Positions 7,783 to 15,903 of a DNA stretch of 30,894 nucleotides are shown here, in pieces. How positions within the stretch are numbered: position 1 is the stretch's first letter; each line of letters starts with the position of its first letter. Source of the stretch: Candidatus Pelagibacter sp. (lineage in GTDB: Bacteria > Pseudomonadota > Alphaproteobacteria > Pelagibacterales > Pelagibacteraceae); assembly GCA_028224115.1 (NCBI GenBank), contig JAOIVP010000007.1, positions 1-30,894 on the forward strand, given 5' to 3'. The notes under the pieces were generated by a model. It was not told the DNA's origin. It made no database searches and saw nothing but the letters and a program-made list of their open reading frames with translations. The position numbers and the translations under genes were made by a program.

Positions 7783-8967
7783 ATGAAAAAAAAAATTGCT
7801 ATTCTAGGATCAACAGGCTCAATTGGGAAAATTTTATTAAATATAATTAAAAAAAATAAAAAAAATTTTGATATTATCCTTTTAACAGCTAATAAAGATC
7901 ATAAAACATTATATACACAAGCAAAAAAATATAGAGTTAAAAACCTAATAATAACAAATGAACTTAGTTATAAAATTCTTAAAAAAAAATGTAAGAAAAC
8001 AAATATCAATGTTTATGATAATTATAATTCTTTTAAGAAAGTATTTAAAAAAAAAGCTGATTATACAATGAACTCAATTGTAGGATTTGCAGGTTTAAAA
8101 CCAACATTAGAAATTATAAAATTCACAAAACAAATTGCTATCGCAAATAAAGAATCAATAATATGTGGGTGGAATTTAATTAAAAAAAAATCAATTTTAA
8201 ATAAAACAAAAATTATCCCCATTGACTCGGAACATTTTTCAATTTGGTCATCACTTAACGAATTAAGATTAAATATTTCTACAGATCTAAATAACTCAAT
8301 TCAAAATCTTTCTATAACAGCCTCTGGTGGTCCATTTAGAGATACGCCTTTAAAAAATTTTAAAAAGATTACAGTAAATCAAGCAATTAAACATCCTACA
8401 TGGAAAATGGGTAAAAAAATTTCTATAGACTCTGCTACTTTGGTAAATAAGTTATTTGAAGTTATTGAGGCTCAAAGACTTTTTAATATTGATATAAATA
8501 AAATTTCCATAAAAATACATCCACAATCTTATGTTCATAGCATTATTGAATTAAAAAATGGTTTAATTAAAATTTGTGCCCATGAACCTGATATGTCAAT
8601 TCCAATCTCAAACTCTTTAGATAAAAATCTTCATTACTTATCCAAAAACAAAACAAACTTTAAGATTCTTAATAATTTAAACTTTACAGATATAGATAAA
8701 AGAAAATTTCCTGTAATTAAAATTTTAAAAAAATATCCAAATCATTGTTCGCTTTTTGATACAGCCTTAGTTGCGTGTAATGATGAATTGGTAAATCTTT
8801 TTTTAAATGAAAAAATTTCCTTTAATGATATTTTTAGCAATTTAATCAGTATTTTAAATACAAGGAGTATTAAAAAATTAAAAAACATTATGCCTAAAAA
8901 TTACAAGGAAATAAGTGAAATTAATGATTTTGTTAGATTGAAAACTAAAAAACTATCTATATGTTAA
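7783..8967 (+). CDS. dxr: 1-deoxy-D-xylulose 5-phosphate reductoisomerase
   Basis: Dxr (IspC), 394 residues, converts DXP to methylerythritol phosphate with NADPH, the committed step of the MEP isoprenoid pathway. The NADPH-binding GSTGSIG is at residues 9-15. The metal and substrate region reads 'IANKESII', 'PIDSEHFSIW' and 'TASGGPFRD', followed by 'HPTWKMGKKISIDSATLVNK' and 'IHPQSYVHS'. IspF of the same pathway lies at the far end of the window. The start codon is followed at once by a run of ten A bases. The gene overlaps the annotated bamA start by 7 bases. The rseP protease gene that usually follows dxr is absent. Confidence 0.96.
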   Translation: MKKKIAILGSTGSIGKILLNIIKKNKKNFDIILLTANKDHKTLYTQAKKYRVKNLIITNELSYKILKKKCKKTNINVYDNYNSFKKVFKKKADYTMNSIVGFAGLKPTLEIIKFTKQIAIANKESIICGWNLIKKKSILNKTKIIPIDSEHFSIWSSLNELRLNISTDLNNSIQNLSITASGGPFRDTPLKNFKKITVNQAIKHPTWKMGKKISIDSATLVNKLFEVIEAQRLFNIDINKISIKIHPQSYVHSIIELKNGLIKICAHEPDMSIPISNSLDKNLHYLSKNKTNFKILNNLNFTDIDKRKFPVIKILKKYPNHCSLFDTALVACNDELVNLFLNEKISFNDIFSNLISILNTRSIKKLKNIMPKNYKEISEINDFVRLKTKKLSIC

Positions 8968-11207
8968 ACTTAATGAGTAAATTTATTTTATTTTTCTTTA
9001 TTTTCTTTATTAAAATTACTTTTGTTAATGCAGAAATCATAAAGTCAATTTCTGTTAGTGGCAATGAAAGAATTACTGATGAAACGGTAATTATTTTTTC
9101 AAAAGTTAATATCGGTGATGATTTGTTATCTAATGATTTAAATGAAACAATCAAAAATCTATATGCAACAGATTTTTTTAAAAATGTTTCAGTCAGTATA
9201 TCAAATAATATTTTAAATATTAAGTTAGTTGAAAATAGTTTTGTTGAATTAGTAGAAATTAATGGTGTAAAAAATAAAGACTTAAAACAAGCTTTATTAG
9301 ATCAATTGAATATAACTGAAAATAAGTCATATGTGGAAGAAAAATCTAGAGAAGAGATTTTGAGATTATCGAATTTTCTTAAATATTCAGGATATTATTT
9401 TTCAATTGTTGATTTGGACTTAAAGCAAAACGATAATAATACAGTTAAATTAATTTATAACATAACACTTAACAAGAAAGCAGTTGTTAAAAATATTAAT
9501 TTTTCAGGAAATAAAATATTTAAATCCAAATTATTATCTAATGTTATTGTTACTGAAGAAAATAAATTCTGGAAATTTTTATCTAAAAAAAAATATTTAA
9601 ATGAAAGACAGATTGAATTAGATCAAAGATTGTTGAAAAATTTTTATCTTAATGAAGGTTATTATAATGTTAAAATTTCACAAACTAACGCAAATATTAT
9701 ACAAGATAATAATTTTAACTTAACTTATAACATTAATGCGGGTAAAAAGTTTTTTTTTAATAATTTAAACTTGAGTATTCCAACAGATTATAATCCAGAT
9801 AATTTTAAATTTATTCAGTTATTACTTGACGATATGAAGGATAAGCCATATTCATCAAATAGTATTAACAAATTATTAAATGAAATTGACAATATTGCTG
9901 TTACAAAACAGTATGAATTTATAAATGCTTCATTTAAAGAAAATATTGTTAATGAAAATCAGATTGATATAGAATTTTTAATAAACGATAGTCAGAAATT
10001 GTATGTAGATAGAATAAATATTGTTGGGAATGATATTACTAACGAAACTGCTATTCGTAACTTTTTAATAGTAGACGAAGGCGACCCTCTTAATGAAATT
10101 TTAAACAATAAATCTCTAAATAATATTAAGCAAAGTGGGTTATTTTCTAAGGTTGAATATAAAGTTTTAGACACAGATAATGATTTTAAAAAAGATATAG
10201 AGATTAATGTTACCGAACAACCCACAGGTGAGGTTGCTGCTGGTGCAGGTTATGGTACTTCAGGACAAACAATTTCTTTTGGTATTAAAGAAAATAATTT
10301 TTCAGGAAATGCAACTAAACTTAATACAAATTTATCAATTACATCCAAATCTATTAAAGGCGCATTTAACATTATAATACCTAATTATAATTATAGTGAT
10401 AAATCTTTAAGATTAAACTTATCAAGAACAAGTAATGATTTTTTAAGTACTGCTGGTTATGAAAATACTATTACGAATTTCACTTTAGGAACAGGTTTTG
10501 AATACAAGCAGGATTTATTCTTTACTCCATTGATTGCTTTTGAATCAGAAGATTTAACCACAAACAATAACGCGTCCGCAGCCTTAAAAAAACAAGACGG
10601 TAACTATAATAATATTGAATTTGATTATAGTTTTTTATATGACAAAAGAGATCAATCTTTTAGAACAACAGATGGTTATTATTCAAGGTTTAATCAAATC
10701 TTACCTTTATTATCAAATGACTACTCTTTATTTAATGTTTACGATTTTAAAAATTATCATAAACTTTCTGAAAATATGATATCACATTTTTCTTTTCACA
10801 TATCAGCTATTAATTCTTTAGAGGGAGGAGATGTTAGGGTATCAGACAGAATATATCTTTCCTCTAGAAAACTAAGAGGATTTGAACCAGGTAAGATTGG
10901 ACCAAAAGATAATCTAGATTTTATAGGAGGTAATTACGCTTCATCAGCAACCATTTCCTCAACTCTTCCAACTACACTGCCAGAACTAGAGTCAATTGAT
11001 TTTAATATTTTTCTTGATGCTGGAAATGTATGGGGAGTCGATTATGATAACAGTCTAGACAATAGTAAAATAAGATCATCCGCAGGTTTATCGATTGATT
11101 GGTTGACACCTATAGGACCTTTAAATTTTGTATTTGCACAACCTTTAACTAAAGATAGTACAGATGTAGAACAAAGTTTTAGATTTGATATTGGTACAAC
11201 TTTTTAA
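8961..11207 (+). CDS. bamA: Outer membrane protein assembly factor BamA (Omp85)
   Basis: This is the central beta-barrel of the BAM complex, 748 residues. An N-terminal hydrophobic signal peptide ends near 'FVNAE'. Five POTRA-like repeats follow to about residue 400, including 'ISVSGNERITDETV', 'INFSGNKIFKS' and 'INIVGNDITNETAIRNF'. The C-terminal half is a 16-strand barrel with the conserved RGF loop in 'SRKLRGFEPGKIGP' and 'FLDAGNVWG', ending in aromatic Phe ('FDIGTTF') as outer-membrane barrels do. Two starts are possible: ATG at 8961, overlapping dxr, or ATG at 8973, four codons later. Both give a signal peptide, and no Shine-Dalgarno decides between them. The next gene, a Skp-like chaperone, overlaps by one base. 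Confidence 0.96.
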   Translation: MLNLMSKFILFFFIFFIKITFVNAEIIKSISVSGNERITDETVIIFSKVNIGDDLLSNDLNETIKNLYATDFFKNVSVSISNNILNIKLVENSFVELVEINGVKNKDLKQALLDQLNITENKSYVEEKSREEILRLSNFLKYSGYYFSIVDLDLKQNDNNTVKLIYNITLNKKAVVKNINFSGNKIFKSKLLSNVIVTEENKFWKFLSKKKYLNERQIELDQRLLKNFYLNEGYYNVKISQTNANIIQDNNFNLTYNINAGKKFFFNNLNLSIPTDYNPDNFKFIQLLLDDMKDKPYSSNSINKLLNEIDNIAVTKQYEFINASFKENIVNENQIDIEFLINDSQKLYVDRINIVGNDITNETAIRNFLIVDEGDPLNEILNNKSLNNIKQSGLFSKVEYKVLDTDNDFKKDIEINVTEQPTGEVAAGAGYGTSGQTISFGIKENNFSGNATKLNTNLSITSKSIKGAFNIIIPNYNYSDKSLRLNLSRTSNDFLSTAGYENTITNFTLGTGFEYKQDLFFTPLIAFESEDLTTNNNASAALKKQDGNYNNIEFDYSFLYDKRDQSFRTTDGYYSRFNQILPLLSNDYSLFNVYDFKNYHKLSENMISHFSFHISAINSLEGGDVRVSDRIYLSSRKLRGFEPGKIGPKDNLDFIGGNYASSATISSTLPTTLPELESIDFNIFLDAGNVWGVDYDNSLDNSKIRSSAGLSIDWLTPIGPLNFVFAQPLTKDSTDVEQSFRFDIGTTF

Positions 11208-11737
11208 TGAAAATTTATTCATTTTTTATCTTTTTTTTTATCATTATAAATTTAAGCAACTCACATGCAGAAATATATTATATAGATGTAGATAAAATCA
11301 TTAATCAAACAAAAGTAGGCAAGCATATAAATATTGAATTTGAAAATTTAACAAAAAAAATTAATACAAAAAATTTAGAAACAAAAAGTGAATTTAAAAA
11401 AAGAGAAGAAAACTTAATTGCACAAAAAAATATCATAGATGAAAATGAATTTAATAAAAAATTAAATATATTTAGAAAAGATGTTAATGATTTTAACCAA
11501 TTAAATCAAAAGACAAATCAAGATTTAAAAAAAAAATTACTTGAAAATAAAACTAATTTTTTAAAATTAATTGAGCCAATATTACTTGATTATGTTAAGG
11601 ATAATAATATTACATATCTTTTACAAAAAAAATATATTATTGTAGGTCACAATGATATGAATAAGACTTCAGATATAATAGAACTTGTAGATAATAAGAT
11701 TAATATTTCAAAATTTAATGACTCAATCTCTAAATAA
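11207..11737 (+). CDS. OmpH/Skp-family periplasmic chaperone
   Basis: This 176-residue protein has a clear signal peptide: a short basic start, a run of Phe/Ile residues, and a likely cleavage after 'SNSHA'. The mature part opens with 'IYYIDVDKIINQTKVGKHI', the OmpH/Skp pattern of an initial beta-strand followed by a long charged coiled coil. Skp-type trimers hold unfolded outer-membrane proteins between the Sec machinery and BAM. Its place directly after bamA (TAATG overlap) and before the lipid A genes matches skp/ompH in many proteobacteria. The protein is very Lys/Asn-rich, so sequence identity is modest and the call leans on length, signal and context. It overlaps fabZ by 20 bases. Confidence 0.82.
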   Translation: MKIYSFFIFFFIIINLSNSHAEIYYIDVDKIINQTKVGKHINIEFENLTKKINTKNLETKSEFKKREENLIAQKNIIDENEFNKKLNIFRKDVNDFNQLNQKTNQDLKKKLLENKTNFLKLIEPILLDYVKDNNITYLLQKKYIIVGHNDMNKTSDIIELVDNKINISKFNDSISK

Positions 11738-12167
11738 AAAACAAATAATAGATCTTTTGCCCCATAGAGAACCAATGCTTCTTATTGATGAACTTACCAA
11801 TATAAAAAAACTTCATTCTGCAACAGCAATTGTTCATGTTAAAAAAGATAGTTTTTTTGTACAAGGCCATTTCCCGGGTCAACCTGTAATGCCTGGTGTT
11901 TTAATTGTAGAAGCTTTTGGACAAGCAGCTGCAGCTTTAACAGCCTCCGGAATTGATAAAAAAGAATATGAAAATAAATTAGTTTTTTTAATGGGTGTCG
12001 ATAAGGCTCGTTTTAGAAACCCAGTTATTCCTAATTGTAAATTAGAATTAAATATTGAAGCTATTAGATCACATGGACGTGTTTGGAAATACAAAGGTGA
12101 AGCTTTTGTTGAAGGAAAAAAAATGGCAGATGCCCAATGGTCTGCAACTATTGTTGATAGAAAATAA
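11718..12167 (+). CDS. fabZ: 3-hydroxyacyl-ACP dehydratase FabZ
   Basis: FabZ, 149 residues, is a hot-dog-fold enzyme that dehydrates 3-hydroxyacyl-ACP in fatty acid elongation and competes with LpxA/LpxD for hydroxyacyl-ACP. The start 'IIDLLPHREPMLLID' is characteristic. The catalytic pair is visible: His51 in 'GHFPGQPVMPG' and Glu65 in 'LIVEAFGQAAA'. 'MGVDKARFRNPVIP' follows. The ATG at 11718 lies inside the end of the ompH-like gene, giving a 20-base overlap in another frame. This start keeps a normal-length N-terminus. In many alphaproteobacteria fabZ stands after lpxD, whereas here it precedes it. A 53-base gap with a small dyad follows. Confidence 0.95.
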   Translation: MTQSLNKKQIIDLLPHREPMLLIDELTNIKKLHSATAIVHVKKDSFFVQGHFPGQPVMPGVLIVEAFGQAAAALTASGIDKKEYENKLVFLMGVDKARFRNPVIPNCKLELNIEAIRSHGRVWKYKGEAFVEGKKMADAQWSATIVDRK

Positions 12168-12171
12168 TCAG

Positions 12172-12193
12172 TAATATTTATTGATAAGTATTA
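12172..12193. other. Imperfect AT-rich dyad in the fabZ-lpxD gap
   Basis: The 22-base segment is an imperfect palindrome. Eight outer pairs (12172-12179 with 12186-12193, one of them G-T) flank a six-base centre. It sits in the only notable gap (53 bases) inside the envelope gene run. It lacks a GC-rich stem or a following T tract, so a classical terminator is unlikely. It could be an operator, an mRNA processing hairpin, or chance in AT-rich DNA. Confidence 0.3.
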
Positions 12194-12220
12194 AATCATT
12201 GTTTTGATAAAAAACATTAA

Positions 12221-13201
12221 ATGATTAATCCATTTTTTCAAAACAAAGGGCCTTTTAAAATAGATAAGATTTTAAACTCTATAAAAGTTGAAAATAATTT
12301 TGAAAATTTCGATATAGAGATTTTTGATATTAAAGACCTTGCAACAGCAACAACTAATGAAATTACATTCTTTCACTCTAAAAAATATGAGCCTGCAGCT
12401 TCAGCTACCAAAGCTAGTTATTGTTTAACAACTAATAAATTATCAAATATTCTTCCAAAAAATTGTAAACCAATAGAAGTTGATAACGTTCTTGTGTCTA
12501 CAGCAATGATTACTTCAATGTTTTATCCTGATGCTATTACAGATGATTTTGACGTTCAAACCCTAGATATTGAAAAAACTTCATTAAATAATTCTATAAA
12601 TCATGGTCAAAATATATTAATTGGAAAAAATGTTAAAATAGGATCAAATTGTTCAATTGGTCACAACACAATTATTGAAAGCAATGTTGTTATTGGTGAT
12701 AACTGCTCAATAGGATCCAACGTTATTATTAGAAATACATTAATTAAAAACAATGTTTCTATTTTAGATGGTTGTGTTATTGGAAAAAAAGGTTTTGGTT
12801 TTTTTCCTAGTAAGAATGGAAATATACGTTACCCGCATATTGGTATTGTTATAATTGAAGATAATTGCGAGATTGGTTGTGGATCAACAATTGATAGAGG
12901 TTCTTTATCTAATACTATAATTGGTAAAAACACTTTTTTAGATAATCAAGTGCATATAGCTCACAATAACAAAATTGGAGAAAATTGTATTATTGCAGGA
13001 CAGGTCGGTTTTGCTGGAAGTTCTACCCTTGGAAATAATGTCATGATTGGTGGACAAGCAGGAATATCGGGACATTTGAAAGTAGGATCTAATGTTCAAA
13101 TAGGTGGTGGGTCAGGAGTTATTAAAGATATCCCTGATAATTCTAAAGTTATGGGTTATCCAGCTAAAGATTTAAAAAAATTTATTAAGGAAAATAAATG
13201 A
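12221..13201 (+). CDS. lpxD: UDP-3-O-(3-hydroxyacyl)glucosamine N-acyltransferase
   Basis: LpxD, 326 residues, adds the second 3-hydroxyacyl chain, on nitrogen, in lipid A synthesis. The N-terminal uridine-binding domain covers about residues 1-110. It is followed by left-handed beta-helix hexapeptide repeats such as 'IGKNVKIGSNCSIG' and 'IGENCIIAGQVGFAG'. The catalytic His is expected at residue 248 in 'HIAHNNKIG'. The end 'GYPAKDLKKF' is typical of LpxD. The gene begins after a 53-base gap and ends with an ATGA overlap into lpxA. No Shine-Dalgarno is visible; the ATG at 12221 gives the standard length. Confidence 0.95.
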   Translation: MINPFFQNKGPFKIDKILNSIKVENNFENFDIEIFDIKDLATATTNEITFFHSKKYEPAASATKASYCLTTNKLSNILPKNCKPIEVDNVLVSTAMITSMFYPDAITDDFDVQTLDIEKTSLNNSINHGQNILIGKNVKIGSNCSIGHNTIIESNVVIGDNCSIGSNVIIRNTLIKNNVSILDGCVIGKKGFGFFPSKNGNIRYPHIGIVIIEDNCEIGCGSTIDRGSLSNTIIGKNTFLDNQVHIAHNNKIGENCIIAGQVGFAGSSTLGNNVMIGGQAGISGHLKVGSNVQIGGGSGVIKDIPDNSKVMGYPAKDLKKFIKENK

Positions 13202-13974
13202 TACACAAAACTGCAATAATTGATCCAAAAGCAAAAATAGCATCAAATGTAGAGATAGGTCCATATTGTGTAATTGGCCCAAATGTAGAAATTGGTGAAA
13301 ATACTATCATTCATTCTCATGTAAATATTTCTGTAAATGCTAAAATTGGAAAGGAAAATAAGATTTATCCTTTTGTTTCAATTAACGATCCACAGGACTT
13401 AAAATACAATGGTGAACCAACAAATTTGGTAATTGGTAATAATAACAAAATTAGAGAATACGTAACAATAAATCCTGGGACAGTTAGTGGTGGTGGTAAG
13501 ACAGTTATTGGAAATAATTGCTTATTTATGATTTCATCTCATATCGCCCATGATTGCGAAGTTGGAAATAATGTAATAATTGCAAATAATGTACCATTAG
13601 GAGGTCATGCAATTATTGAAGATAATGTTGTGATAGGAGGCAACTCTGCAGTTCAGCAATTTACGAGAATTGGAAAAATGGCAATGATTGGTGGGATGAC
13701 GGGTGTATTGAATGACGTAATTCCTTATGGATTATCAACAGGAAATAGAAATTCATTACAAGGATTGAACTTAATAGGGTTAAGAAGAGCTAAGTTTGAA
13801 AACAAGGATATTTTAGGCTTAAGTGAGGCTTATAAAGAAATTTTTGGTACAAAGAATATTAATGAAAATATAAGTAAATTGAATGGCTCTTTTCAAGAAA
13901 ATCCATTAGTCAAAGATGTAATTAATTTTATAACTAAAGATAAAAAAAGATCTATCTGCACCCCATTTTCATAA
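13198..13974 (+). CDS. lpxA: UDP-N-acetylglucosamine O-acyltransferase
   Basis: LpxA, 258 residues, transfers a 3-hydroxyacyl chain from ACP to the 3-OH of UDP-GlcNAc, the first lipid A step. Hexapeptide repeats run through the first 180 residues ('ASNVEIGPYCVIGPNVEIGE' and further copies). The catalytic His is residue 118 in 'HIAHDCEVGNN'. 'GGNSAVQQFTRIGK' and 'GLNLIGLRRAKF' mark the start of the C-terminal helical domain and distinguish it from LpxD. The ATG overlaps the lpxD stop by 4 bases (ATGA), implying coupled translation of the two acyltransferases. lpxI follows after one base. Confidence 0.96.
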   Translation: MIHKTAIIDPKAKIASNVEIGPYCVIGPNVEIGENTIIHSHVNISVNAKIGKENKIYPFVSINDPQDLKYNGEPTNLVIGNNNKIREYVTINPGTVSGGGKTVIGNNCLFMISSHIAHDCEVGNNVIIANNVPLGGHAIIEDNVVIGGNSAVQQFTRIGKMAMIGGMTGVLNDVIPYGLSTGNRNSLQGLNLIGLRRAKFENKDILGLSEAYKEIFGTKNINENISKLNGSFQENPLVKDVINFITKDKKRSICTPFS

Positions 13975-13975
13975 G

Positions 13976-14770
13976 ATGATAGGATTAATTTTTGGTGATA
14001 CTGATTTTCCAAAGGAAATTCTAAAAACAATCAAAAAAAATAAAATAAAATACTTAATAATTGATTTATCAAAATCAAAGAAATTTAAAAAAGATAAAAA
14101 ATCTTTTGCAGTTTCAATGGGTCAATTTGGAAAAATAATTAATATTCTTAAGGAAAATAATTGTAAAAAAGTTTTATTTGCCGGAAAAGTAAATAAACCA
14201 AAATTTTCAAAATTGAAATTAGATTTAAAAGGAATTTATTATATCCCTAGAATAATCAAAGCCTCAAAGCTTGGAGATGCTGCTATACTTAGAGAAATCA
14301 TTAAGATATTAGCTCAAAATAAGATCAAAACCGAAAATTCACTAACATTTAATCCTAAACTATCCTTGAAGAAAGGTAATTATTCAAAGATTAAACCCAA
14401 TAAACAAGATCAATTAGATATTAAAGAAGCAATAAAAACTCTAAATAATTTAAGACAATATAATTTTAGTCAAGGAGTTGTGGTCAGAAACAAAAAGGTA
14501 GTTTCTATCGAGGGGAAAGGCGGAACTAAAATTATGCTTGAAAAAAGCAGAAGTAAAAAGTTTAGAAATCATGGTGTTTTAGTAAAGTTTCCAAAAAAGA
14601 AACAAGATCTTAGAATTGATCTACCTACTATTGGATTAAAAACTTTAAAACAAAGTAAAACTGCTGGATTAAAAGGTATTGTAGTTAAAAACAAACAGCA
14701 TGTTTTTTTAGATAAAAGTAAATGCATTAACTTTGCTAATAAAAATAAAATGTTTATCACAGTAAAATGA
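13976..14770 (+). CDS. lpxI: UDP-2,3-diacylglucosamine diphosphatase LpxI
   Basis: This 264-residue protein belongs to the LpxI (former DUF1009) family, which hydrolyses UDP-2,3-diacylglucosamine to lipid X and UMP in bacteria that lack LpxH. Family features are the N-terminal 'GLIFGDTDFPKEIL', 'LFAGKVNKPKF', 'LGDAAILREIIKIL', and the C-terminal 'SQGVVVRNKKVVSIEGKGGT', 'RIDLPTIGLKTL' and 'AGLKGIVV'. Its position between lpxA and lpxB matches the alphaproteobacterial arrangement and fills the pathway step. It ends with an ATGA overlap into lpxB. Confidence is high because motif and context agree. Confidence 0.93.
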   Translation: MIGLIFGDTDFPKEILKTIKKNKIKYLIIDLSKSKKFKKDKKSFAVSMGQFGKIINILKENNCKKVLFAGKVNKPKFSKLKLDLKGIYYIPRIIKASKLGDAAILREIIKILAQNKIKTENSLTFNPKLSLKKGNYSKIKPNKQDQLDIKEAIKTLNNLRQYNFSQGVVVRNKKVVSIEGKGGTKIMLEKSRSKKFRNHGVLVKFPKKKQDLRIDLPTIGLKTLKQSKTAGLKGIVVKNKQHVFLDKSKCINFANKNKMFITVK

Positions 14771-15903
14771 AAAAGATTTTTATACTAACTGGTGAACCTT
14801 CTGGAGATAAACTTGCCTCTAAAGTCATTTCTAAACTTCAAAAAAATGATCCTAATATTGAATATTCTTGTGTTGGAGGAACACATTTAAATTCATTAGG
14901 AATAAAATCTATTTTTGAACTTAAAGAAATTACTTATATTGGCTTCACAAGTGTTTTGTTAAATATTTTCAAAATCAAGAATAAAATAAATAAAACTGTA
15001 GAAGAAATAATAAGATTTAATCCAGATGTTTTGTTCAGTGTGGATAGCCCTGATTTTACACTAAGAGTCGCTGAAAAAGTTAAAAAATTAAATAACAAGA
15101 TTAAAACTGTTCATTATGTAGCTCCACAAGTATGGGTATGGCGAGAGGGTAGAGTAAAAAAAATCAAAAAGTTTTTAGATCATATTTTATTATTATTTGA
15201 TTTTGAAAAAAAATATTTTGATAAAGAAAGTATTCCAAATACTTTTGTTGGTCATCCATTGTTAGAACAAGAATCAAAAAACAAAATAGATTTATCTAGC
15301 ATCATATCAAATGATAAAAAGATTATTTCTCTTTTTTCAGGCAGTAGATCATCTGAGGTAAATTTACTTTTACCTATTTTGATAGATTTTATAAATATGA
15401 TGAATAAAAAATTTGATAATTTTACTTTTGTGTTTCATGCTACTGATGAAAATAAGAGTTTAATTATTGATAAAGTCAAAAATACTAACTTAGAAAATAT
15501 TGAAATTATTTCTGATGAAAATATAAAAAAACAAGTATTAAATAAATCTATTTTTGCTGTTTCTAAGTCTGGAACAATTTCTCTTGAAATTTGTAATGCA
15601 AAAGTACCCTCTATAATTATTTATAAAATGAATTTTTTAAATTTTTTAATTGTTAAAATACTTGTAAAAACAAAATTTGCTAACATCATTAATATTATTA
15701 ATAACAAAGAAATAATTCCTGAATTAATTCAAAAAGAATGTAATGCTAAAGAGATTTACAATTCAGTTATTTATTTTTTAAAAAATCCAGAATTAATGAA
15801 AAAACAAATTAATGATTGTGAGGAAACTTTAACTAAAATTAGATCAAAAACTTCTTCTTCTGATGAAGCCTCTTCAGTTTTAACTAAATTTCTTGTTGGT
15901 TAA
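14767..15903 (+). CDS. lpxB: Lipid-A-disaccharide synthase
   Basis: LpxB, 378 residues, is a GT19 glycosyltransferase that joins lipid X to UDP-diacylglucosamine. The N-terminus 'ILTGEPSGDKLASKVI' is diagnostic, as are 'YVAPQVWVWREGRVKKI', 'FVGHPLLE', 'SLFSGSRSSEVN' and 'VSKSGTISLEI'. It is a peripheral inner-membrane enzyme. The start is coupled to lpxI by a 4-base overlap, and the gene closes the plus-strand run. Its last 24 bases overlap the 3' end of gltX on the opposite strand. I see no terminator hairpin between the two. Confidence 0.95.
   Translation: MKKIFILTGEPSGDKLASKVISKLQKNDPNIEYSCVGGTHLNSLGIKSIFELKEITYIGFTSVLLNIFKIKNKINKTVEEIIRFNPDVLFSVDSPDFTLRVAEKVKKLNNKIKTVHYVAPQVWVWREGRVKKIKKFLDHILLLFDFEKKYFDKESIPNTFVGHPLLEQESKNKIDLSSIISNDKKIISLFSGSRSSEVNLLLPILIDFINMMNKKFDNFTFVFHATDENKSLIIDKVKNTNLENIEIISDENIKKQVLNKSIFAVSKSGTISLEICNAKVPSIIIYKMNFLNFLIVKILVKTKFANIINIINNKEIIPELIQKECNAKEIYNSVIYFLKNPELMKKQINDCEETLTKIRSKTSSSDEASSVLTKFLVG

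Noticed and set aside
8957..9154. Minus-strand frame across the dxr-bamA junction, considered as a remnant of rseP
   Set aside because: The strand is wrong and neither HExxH nor PDZ features are seen; it is antisense to the BamA signal peptide and first POTRA domain.
12590..13700. Internal repeats in lpxD and lpxA as DNA repeats
   Set aside because: They are the hexapeptide repeats of the left-handed beta-helix acyltransferase fold, not nucleotide repeats.
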